This document shows positions 1 through 5,883 of a stretch of DNA of 17,199 nucleotides, piece by piece (position 1 is the stretch's first letter; the number at the start of each line of letters is the position of its first letter). The position numbers and the translations under genes are program-made. Origin of the DNA: Pirellulaceae bacterium (GTDB lineage Bacteria > Planctomycetota > Planctomycetia > Pirellulales > Pirellulaceae); NCBI GenBank assembly GCA_020846515.1, contig JADLDX010000814.1, positions 1 through 17,199 on the forward strand, in the 5' to 3' direction. The notes beneath the pieces are model-generated. The model was given only the letters and a program-made list of their open reading frames with translations. It ran no database searches and had not been told where the DNA came from.

Positions 1-179
1 CCCAAGCGCAGCTTAGGGAAGGTCGAAAATCACGCCTTCAGCGTAGATTTTCGGGGAGGGTGCGTGCGCCGCACAGACGAGTTGGCAGCGAAGTGCTTCG
101 CGCGTTGGTTAGTCGAGGCCGGCCCTCCCCGCCCACGCTGCCGCGGGGCGACCCTCCCGCTGCTACGCAGCGGGAGGGT
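1..179. repeat. Composite palindromic intergenic repeat (REP-like), several hairpins
   Basis: The stretch downstream of the kinase gene is built from nested inverted repeats. Positions 25-35 pair with 41-52 (GAAAATC-ACGC against GCGTAGATTTTC, one bulge). Positions 53-60 (GGGGAGGG) can pair with 123-130 (CCCTCCCC), enclosing a small stem at 88-101 (GCGAAG-TG-CTTCGC). Positions 151-162 pair perfectly with 168-179 (ACCCTCCCGCTG / CAGCGGGAGGGT). No coding frame here looks real. From memory, hairpins of this kind recur between genes in Pirellulales genomes, but copy number cannot be checked here. The last hairpin could also slow transcription leaving the kinase gene, yet no T-run follows it on the minus strand, so it is not a standard intrinsic terminator. 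Confidence 0.7.
151..179. repeat. Perfect 12-bp inverted repeat abutting the kinase stop codon
   Basis: The arms at 151-162 and 168-179 are exact reverse complements around a 5-base spacer; C163 and G167 can extend the stem to 13 bp. The kinase TAA stop lies at 179-181 on the minus strand, so the hairpin begins on the stop codon. The stem is GC-rich, but no T-run follows, which argues for a repeat element rather than a Rho-independent terminator. Confidence 0.75.
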
Positions 180-3100
180 TAGTTCCTGCTGCGCAGCAGA
201 AGAACGAACTCTCCGTGCGGCGTGAGGCGTCGGAGGAGGCGGTAACCTTGGTACTGTACTTTGATTTTGACGGCGTGTGGGATCTCGTCGCTGGCTTTCA
301 ACTCGGAAGGTCTGGCGACGCAATCTTCTCCTCGACGAACGAGCGTGCTGGGCTCGGAGTCGAGATGGCAGATCTCCGATGCGTTGCCAAACATATCCAT
401 CAATCCGAATGGATTAGGCATTTTGGTGCCGACAATCTGTAGCTTTAGCCCGGCATTAAGGTTGCACCACACGTAGGCATCAACCACCCGCGTATCGCGA
501 CCATAAAAAGTGGGCGTGATGGTGCCTGCACGACAGGCAAATTCCCATTCACTGCTTAACGGAAGTCGATAACCTAATTTGGTCTGGAAGTCTTTCACTA
601 ACAGCGGCATACCCGGCGGCGCGTCTGGGCCCGTATCGTAGCAGCACTCATCAGGGTCCAGGTTACACTTGATGGTCAGCGAATTACAGTATCTGGCAAT
701 GTGATGGGGTAACTCAATTAACGGCACTTCCGGACTTTCGACGCGTAATGAACTCTCTTGAAGGAAGGCGTTGTCGTACTTTGTATAGCGTTCCAAGGTC
801 AATTCGGTATTGGCTAACGCGAAACGGTAATTCAAGTGAGCAGGCGGGGTATAACCCTCTCGGGAAAAAGAAGTGGGGTCCAGCACAATCATGGTCTGCC
901 CCGATTCATCCACGAACCAGGAACGGTCTTTATCTTCCGGACCAATCAATTTGGTAGCCAACGGTTTGAGATCCACGTTCAACTTTCGCAGCAGAACTTC
1001 ACAGGCGGAGTGTGTTTCCGGATCTGCGTCTTCGCTATAGTCCTGGGTCAAGTCGGCAATCAAACTCTTCTTGGATGTGCCTTCCGGCAAGCGATCCACG
1101 TGCTGAAGCAAAGCCAGGCGAATGGCATTTTCGAATTCAGGTGAGCCTTCAGGACTGGTAAGCCAAGTAATGAGCATCAGACCATCCATTCGGTCAGGAC
1201 CCAGATGGTGGATCATGCAGGTGCGTTGATCGGGATCGGAGCACGGCGCGATGGCTTGCTCAAAGGGTTGGTGATCCCCCAGTATCAACAGAGCGACGAT
1301 CAAATTGGCTATCTGCGCTTTGGATTGCTCGACGCCGTCCTCAGTGTTGTTATTGAGCGTCTTGGCGGTGTCGCTACTCACTACGCCTTTATCTGGGAGA
1401 TTCGTATTGTTGGCAGTGTTGGCAGTGTTGGCAATTCTTGTCTCGTAGGCCTCGCGGACCATGTCACGCGCTTTGGGCCTGACCTTTTGTAACAAGCCCA
1501 TGATGGCTCGAAATTGCAAACCATTGGCAGCCGAGAGTAACTGGGCCAGGGCGACATTGCCTGGAGTACCCTGCGATTGCAAAGCGTTGCCCAAAATCTC
1601 CGCTGATTCGGTACTGGTAGTCCTCAGCATTTCGCTACACAGAGGAGCATGCAGTTGACCCATGACTGGTTTAAGGGCTGCAATCCAATTCTCTGCGTCT
1701 TTCAGCGGTTCGATGGAGAGCGACTGCACCACTTCCGGTCCGATCTCCTCCCAGAGTTGGCCATCCTGTGTGAAAGTGGCCAGTGCACAGGCAGCACGAA
1801 AGCGTTCGCGTGGTGAGATAAGTGGATTTTTGACAATCGTACCCATCTGTTCTTCCACGGACTGCCGATTCTGTTTAAGCGCTTTGCAAACAGCCAAAAA
1901 CTCTTGTGAGGGCGTTTTCGCATCTAACAAGATTTCTGCGATCGACGGGACATGCGAACTCTGGAAAGGCAGCAAGCCAATGGCCGCGCGAACATGCTCG
2001 GTGTGCGAGCGCGAGGTATCACCAAATGCGGCGGCCAGCTTAGATGCCACGAGATCGCCGTAGGGCTTGATCTGTTGCATCAGATTTTCCACTTCACCGA
2101 TCGGAGCACTAAACAGTTGGCCCACCAGACGCAGGGAATCGGTATTGCGCGATTGCTGGCGGTTTTGTTGGTAGAGGTTCAGCCCCAATACGCTCAGCAT
2201 TACGCAGGCAGCTAATTGCCAGGCCAACGTGCGCTGAACGCGTTTGCCTGCGGCCGACATCATGCGGGCCTGAGCTGGTGTCCAGTCCGAACGAGTGGTT
2301 CGCAATCGCAAGCCGAACCATTCCCACATCGTCGGCAAGTATCGAGTCAAGGGCATGCGGTTCCAGGTCTCGGACTGTTGTTGCAGCATGAGCAGCGCTC
2401 GCCCGTGCCTGGTGCCACGATATTGACGCTCCAGCCACTCGCGGATCGATGGAACGAGAAAATCGTGTGTTAACTGATAGGAGATTTCGCCATCGGGCGG
2501 ATAATCCTGCTGCCTGACCGAATGCACGGTCGAATCCCCTGTGCCTTCGATCGTTTGAACACGAGTTAACAGTCGTAGTTCGACATCCAAGAGGTGTATG
2601 AGGTCATCGAACTCTTTGGGACGCGATTCATAATGCGAGACGGCTAGCAGTTCTGAGCGCGTACGGGCTGCGTCTTTAATCTGGCCGGTGGCCGGCAATA
2701 GGGCGGCCAGAATGTTTCTAGCCTGCTGTTCATGGACGCGACGTGCCGGGCTGGCGCGCGTGCCAACACTGCTTTCCAAGAACGCGACACCAACACCATC
2801 GCAACCGCCCATGTCCGAAAGTGTTTGAGGCGTCCACTCGTGGTCCTTGACCATTTCGACGAAGACCGCCAAGCGAACAGGGTACAAACGTCCGTCCTCG
2901 GTTAAGCCTTGGGTCGCTTCTTCAATAAATGCAGTTTGTTGACGTGTTTGTTCCGTGACATTGGCCGGCAGGCGGCCATAGCCCACGCCGAGTTCGCGGA
3001 GTACGCGCCGAGCATGATCCATATCAAAGGAATCGACCAACATGCTATTGACGCCATCGACCACGCTGACTTCCAGCAGAGACAGCAAGCGACTGACCGG

Positions 3101-4603
3101 CAGCCAAAAGTCGTCGCGGACCATGATAATGCATTGAACGTTACCACCATCACATTGACGCATTGCCCGCAGCAGTTCGGCATCTGCGCTACTATTCCAA
3201 CTGCTCAGCCATTGCTCAAACTGGTCCAAGACGATCAGTACTTTACCGCCTTCACGCAAGTCGGGTTCTTCCCGCAATAAACATAGAAGTTCGCTCAGTG
3301 GTAGTTCCGCTGGCAGCATCGGATACTTTTTTCTCAGCGCTCGTTCAATGCGCAGCTCGGTGTCACTGGCGGCTGCGTCGACGAGCACGCTGAAGACATC
3401 TGAATCCAAACGTGGCAAGAGGCCAGCCTTCACCAGCGAAGACTTGCCACAACCGGATGGACCATACAGCAGACCAATTTTGAAAGTGTCGTCGCAGTCT
3501 CGCTGATCAACTGCGTTCTTCCAGAATCGGACTGTGGTGGGATAGCCGTCGCGATCGCGCGGACCGGGCAGCAACCTTAAAAAGAAATCGGCATCGTGTC
3601 GATCAAAAGATCGCAAGCCACGCGGGACTACCACGGTCGCCGGTGAGTCGAGAACCATCGGCCGACTACGCAACGAACCCGAGGCCGATCCGCCGCTGGT
3701 GAATCGCAGCCAGTCATTGAGATCGTTGGCCAAATCGAGTGCGCGCCGATAACGCTGCGACATTTGTCGACACAAGCAACGCATGCATATACGATCTAAC
3801 TCCGCCGGAACATTGGCAGAGAGTTGATGCGGCGTGATAGGCTCGGTATGCAAGATGGCTTGAAAGACTTCACGTGTCGACGAGCCCTCAAAGGGAACTC
3901 GGCCGGACAGCATTTGATAAAAGACGACTCCCAGAGCCCAGATATCTGTGCGACCGTCAACACGATGGCTTTCCCCCCGAACCTGTTCGGGTGCCATGTA
4001 ATGGACAGTGCCGGCCAGTTCGTCATTTTGGGGCATCGCTTCACGATGGCGTATCGCCAGACCAAAGTCGGTTACGTGCGCTCGATCATCGTTATCCAGC
4101 AAGATGTTCTTGGGTTTCACGTCGCGATGGACGAAACCCGAATCGTGCGCATGATCCAGAGCCTCCGCAATTTCGGTCACAATGCGAGCGGCGAGCGTCC
4201 AGTCTAACGATTCATGCTTCAGGCAGTGATCCAGCGATCTACCGCGAATATACTCTAGGACAATGTAGGGTGTTGAATCCTGGACACCGACATCAAAAAC
4301 GGTCACGATGCCTGGATGTTGAAGGCCAGCAACGGTTTGAGCTTCTTTGGTAAAGGCGCTTATTTCCGACTGGCTACGAAACCGACTGGCGCGCGGTATT
4401 TTGATGGCGACCTGTCGAGACAGCGTTTCGTCGTAGCCGAGGAGCACAGTGCCAAAACCACCTTCCCCCAACTGCCCCTGAATTTGGTAACGTCCTAAGC
4501 GGTCCGGTAATGGCGGGACGTTTCCCTCGCGTGCAGATGTCGTGGATGTACGACGATCTTGTCGCGTTGTGTCATGCGGATTGTTGGTGGGGAGACTTTC
4601 CAT
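179..4603 (-). CDS. Ser/Thr protein kinase fused to nSTAND1-type ATPase, membrane segment and SUMF1/FGE-like domain
   Basis: This is a giant probable transmembrane signalling protein of 1474 residues, numbered here from the ATG at 4603. A Hanks-type kinase domain (about 37-300) has LGEGGFGTV (45-53), Lys68, alphaC Glu87, HRDVKPKN (159-166), DFG (179-181) and APE (204-206), so it should be active. An nSTAND1-like NTPase follows, with P-loop GPSGCGKSS (381-389) and Walker B LIVLDQFEQ (456-464). One hydrophobic segment lies near 793-811. The next region (about 840-1220) is helical, possibly HEAT-like. A SUMF1/FGE-sulfatase-type domain (about 1228-1458) includes RLPLSSEWEFACRAGT and NPFGLMDMFGNASE. 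The paired cysteines of true formylglycine-generating enzymes are not evident, so a ligand-sensing or structural role is likelier. A TTG at 4633 would add ten residues; the ATG is preferred, although neither start has a clear ribosome site. The last residues come from a palindromic repeat. Confidence 0.93.
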   Translation of the reverse strand: MESLPTNNPHDTTRQDRRTSTTSAREGNVPPLPDRLGRYQIQGQLGEGGFGTVLLGYDETLSRQVAIKIPRASRFRSQSEISAFTKEAQTVAGLQHPGIVTVFDVGVQDSTPYIVLEYIRGRSLDHCLKHESLDWTLAARIVTEIAEALDHAHDSGFVHRDVKPKNILLDNDDRAHVTDFGLAIRHREAMPQNDELAGTVHYMAPEQVRGESHRVDGRTDIWALGVVFYQMLSGRVPFEGSSTREVFQAILHTEPITPHQLSANVPAELDRICMRCLCRQMSQRYRRALDLANDLNDWLRFTSGGSASGSLRSRPMVLDSPATVVVPRGLRSFDRHDADFFLRLLPGPRDRDGYPTTVRFWKNAVDQRDCDDTFKIGLLYGPSGCGKSSLVKAGLLPRLDSDVFSVLVDAAASDTELRIERALRKKYPMLPAELPLSELLCLLREEPDLREGGKVLIVLDQFEQWLSSWNSSADAELLRAMRQCDGGNVQCIIMVRDDFWLPVSRLLSLLEVSVVDGVNSMLVDSFDMDHARRVLRELGVGYGRLPANVTEQTRQQTAFIEEATQGLTEDGRLYPVRLAVFVEMVKDHEWTPQTLSDMGGCDGVGVAFLESSVGTRASPARRVHEQQARNILAALLPATGQIKDAARTRSELLAVSHYESRPKEFDDLIHLLDVELRLLTRVQTIEGTGDSTVHSVRQQDYPPDGEISYQLTHDFLVPSIREWLERQYRGTRHGRALLMLQQQSETWNRMPLTRYLPTMWEWFGLRLRTTRSDWTPAQARMMSAAGKRVQRTLAWQLAACVMLSVLGLNLYQQNRQQSRNTDSLRLVGQLFSAPIGEVENLMQQIKPYGDLVASKLAAAFGDTSRSHTEHVRAAIGLLPFQSSHVPSIAEILLDAKTPSQEFLAVCKALKQNRQSVEEQMGTIVKNPLISPRERFRAACALATFTQDGQLWEEIGPEVVQSLSIEPLKDAENWIAALKPVMGQLHAPLCSEMLRTTSTESAEILGNALQSQGTPGNVALAQLLSAANGLQFRAIMGLLQKVRPKARDMVREAYETRIANTANTANNTNLPDKGVVSSDTAKTLNNNTEDGVEQSKAQIANLIVALLILGDHQPFEQAIAPCSDPDQRTCMIHHLGPDRMDGLMLITWLTSPEGSPEFENAIRLALLQHVDRLPEGTSKKSLIADLTQDYSEDADPETHSACEVLLRKLNVDLKPLATKLIGPEDKDRSWFVDESGQTMIVLDPTSFSREGYTPPAHLNYRFALANTELTLERYTKYDNAFLQESSLRVESPEVPLIELPHHIARYCNSLTIKCNLDPDECCYDTGPDAPPGMPLLVKDFQTKLGYRLPLSSEWEFACRAGTITPTFYGRDTRVVDAYVWCNLNAGLKLQIVGTKMPNPFGLMDMFGNASEICHLDSEPSTLVRRGEDCVARPSELKASDEIPHAVKIKVQYQGYRLLRRLTPHGEFVLLLRSRN
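186..199. repeat. 14-bp perfect palindrome inside the kinase 3' end
   Basis: CTGCTGCGCAGCAG is its own reverse complement and continues the hairpin-rich element at 1-179. On the minus strand it encodes part of the final residues of the kinase (Leu-Leu-Arg-Ser), so the repeat contributes to the coding sequence. Confidence 0.6.
1409..1433. repeat. 9-bp tandem repeat inside the kinase gene
   Basis: About 2.8 copies of the unit GTTGGCAGT lie in frame and encode an Asn-Thr-Ala repeat (Ala-Asn-Thr-Ala-Asn-Thr-Ala-Asn-Asn) at about residue 1060. They fall in a low-complexity linker between helical segments C-terminal to the membrane span. The nine-base period keeps the frame, so copy number could vary harmlessly. 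Confidence 0.65.
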
Positions 4604-4661
4604 GGCAGACCAGGCAGGCAATCTTGCAGGCAAATCAGTAGGCAGGTGTCGATTTTAATGT

Positions 4662-4784
4662 GGGCTGAAAACCGTGGGCTAGCGCCCTGCGGCTAATCAG
4701 TGGACCGAAAACCGTGGGCTAGCGCCCTGCGGCTAATTAGCCGTAAGCGCGCTAGCGTCCGGTTTAGCCCGACTAAAGACCGAC
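4662..4784 (+). repeat. Palindromic repeat family A, element 1 (two left arms, one right arm)
   Basis: Two 40-bp tandem units (about 4661-4700 and 4701-4740) share the core GAAAACCGTGGGCTAGCGCC continuing to CTGCGGCTAAT. A single right arm (4741-4784) follows. GCTAGCG and GCGGCT of the left arm pair with AGCCG and CGCTAGC of the right arm, and AAACCG pairs with CGGTTT, so the last left arm and the right arm form a long imperfect hairpin. A small stem, TTTAG-CCCGA-CTAAA, closes the right end. Positions 4745-4784 are identical to 10588-10627. The element lies between the divergent kinase and GT4 genes and ends 55 bp before the GT4 start, so it may be transcribed in that leader. Confidence 0.85.
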
Positions 4785-4839
4785 TCCCAGTAGGCGAGAC
4801 TCAATTACACTCGCCATTATATCAACGCAGAAAGAGCAT

Positions 4840-5859
4840 ATGGGTACGATCTCCGAACTCTGTATCGTCGGGCATCCGAGTCGTTTGGGAGGAGCTGACA
4901 CGGAGCTGGACCATCAGATTTACTGCTGGCAAGCCATGGGGATCACCGTGCATGTATGCCATACCGCTGCACTTGACCGCCACACAGAGGCGATGCGACT
5001 GCGTGAACGGGGATGTATCTATCACGCATCGCGCGACTGGCCGTCACTCTCCGGAATGCACTGTATTGCTTATTGCAACACCGAATTCCTGAAGCATTTG
5101 CCTGAGATCAAACGGTTTGCGCGCTCCACTACCTTTGTGAACTGTATGAGCTGGAATTTCGATTTGGAAGTCGAAATGCAAGGTCGCGGCCTGATCGACT
5201 TTCACCTTTATCAAACCGAACACGCTTTCGAGCGAGTCAGTCCCAGACTGCGAGACCAAGGCCGGTATCGGCCGATGATGTTTACGCCCTATTTTCACGC
5301 GGACGAATTTACCTTTCACACCGCTCGTGCGCAGGATAAGTTTCGATTTGGACGGATCTCGCGTGGGGATGCCGATAAATTTGGTCCAGGCCAATTATGG
5401 ATTTACGAAACCATGACGGCACCGGTTTTGAAAGAGGGATTGATCCTGGGCTGGGATTTGCGAGCGCGACGTCGTTTCGGTATGGATCCACCCAAATACA
5501 TTCGCGGATTGCCCGAACGTGCCATGACGCAGCCCGATTTTTATCGGTACTGCGAAGCGATCATTATGACTACTGACACATTCGAAAATCTGCCGCGCGT
5601 TGGGATGGAAGCCATGGCATCGGGGTCGATTCTCGTCGTGGATAACCGAGGTGGCTGGAAGTTGCTGGTAGAGGATGGCGTAAGCGGTTGGTTGTGTGCC
5701 GATGATCGCGAGTTCGTCTACAAGGCTTCGCGCTGCGCATTTGAACACGAAGAGCGTCAGCACATGCGAGTGGCTGCGCGGCAGCGTCTGCAGCGTTGGG
5801 GACTACAACCGGCGATGGATAGCTGGTCACGCGTCATGGATGCATGGAGTACATGCTGA
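4840..5859 (+). CDS. GT-B glycosyltransferase, family 4-like
   Basis: This 339-residue protein is a probable cytoplasmic glycosyltransferase that transfers a sugar from a nucleotide-activated donor during surface polysaccharide or glycoconjugate assembly. The N-terminal half opens with a Rossmann-like strand and a glycine-rich turn (residues 8-19, VGHPSRLGGA). The C-terminal half has the donor-binding region of retaining GT4 enzymes: Glu249 and Glu257 form the EX7E motif within FENLPRVGMEAMASG, followed by GGWKLLVEDGVSGWL. Its length is typical of the family to slightly short. There is no signal peptide or membrane segment. The ATG at 4840 has only a weak purine stretch upstream (AAAGAG). It is divergent from the kinase gene and convergent with the four-module glycosyltransferase, with 16 bp between stop codons. 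Donor and acceptor cannot be told from sequence. Confidence 0.88.
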   Translation: MGTISELCIVGHPSRLGGADTELDHQIYCWQAMGITVHVCHTAALDRHTEAMRLRERGCIYHASRDWPSLSGMHCIAYCNTEFLKHLPEIKRFARSTTFVNCMSWNFDLEVEMQGRGLIDFHLYQTEHAFERVSPRLRDQGRYRPMMFTPYFHADEFTFHTARAQDKFRFGRISRGDADKFGPGQLWIYETMTAPVLKEGLILGWDLRARRRFGMDPPKYIRGLPERAMTQPDFYRYCEAIIMTTDTFENLPRVGMEAMASGSILVVDNRGGWKLLVEDGVSGWLCADDREFVYKASRCAFEHEERQHMRVAARQRLQRWGLQPAMDSWSRVMDAWSTC

Positions 5860-5883
5860 TCAGATATCATGCTGATCAGATAT
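5852..5883. repeat. 16-bp direct duplication holding both convergent stop codons
   Basis: CATGCTGATCAGATAT occurs twice head to tail (5852-5867 and 5868-5883). The TGA of the upstream plus-strand glycosyltransferase (5857-5859) is in copy 1. The minus-strand TGA of the converging gene (5876-5878) is in copy 2. The unit contains the palindrome CTGATCAG, which presents a TGA on both strands. Confidence 0.85.

Noticed and set aside
151..179. Intrinsic terminator for the kinase gene
   Set aside because: The stem is strong, but no T-run follows on the minus strand and the hairpin is part of a larger palindromic element.
179..4603. Antiphage STAND (Avs-like) defence system
   Set aside because: A STAND-type ATPase is present, but the kinase and SUMF1-like architecture is common in planctomycete signalling proteins. 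No nuclease or other effector and no other defence gene is in the window.
4604..4633. TTG start giving the kinase ten extra residues
   Set aside because: The ATG at 4603 is a better start codon, the extra residues are not part of a domain, and no ribosome site favours the TTG.
5395..5763. 122-codon minus-strand frame inside the GT4 gene
   Set aside because: The plus-strand frame has the GT4 EX7E motif and runs the full length; the antisense frame resembles no protein.
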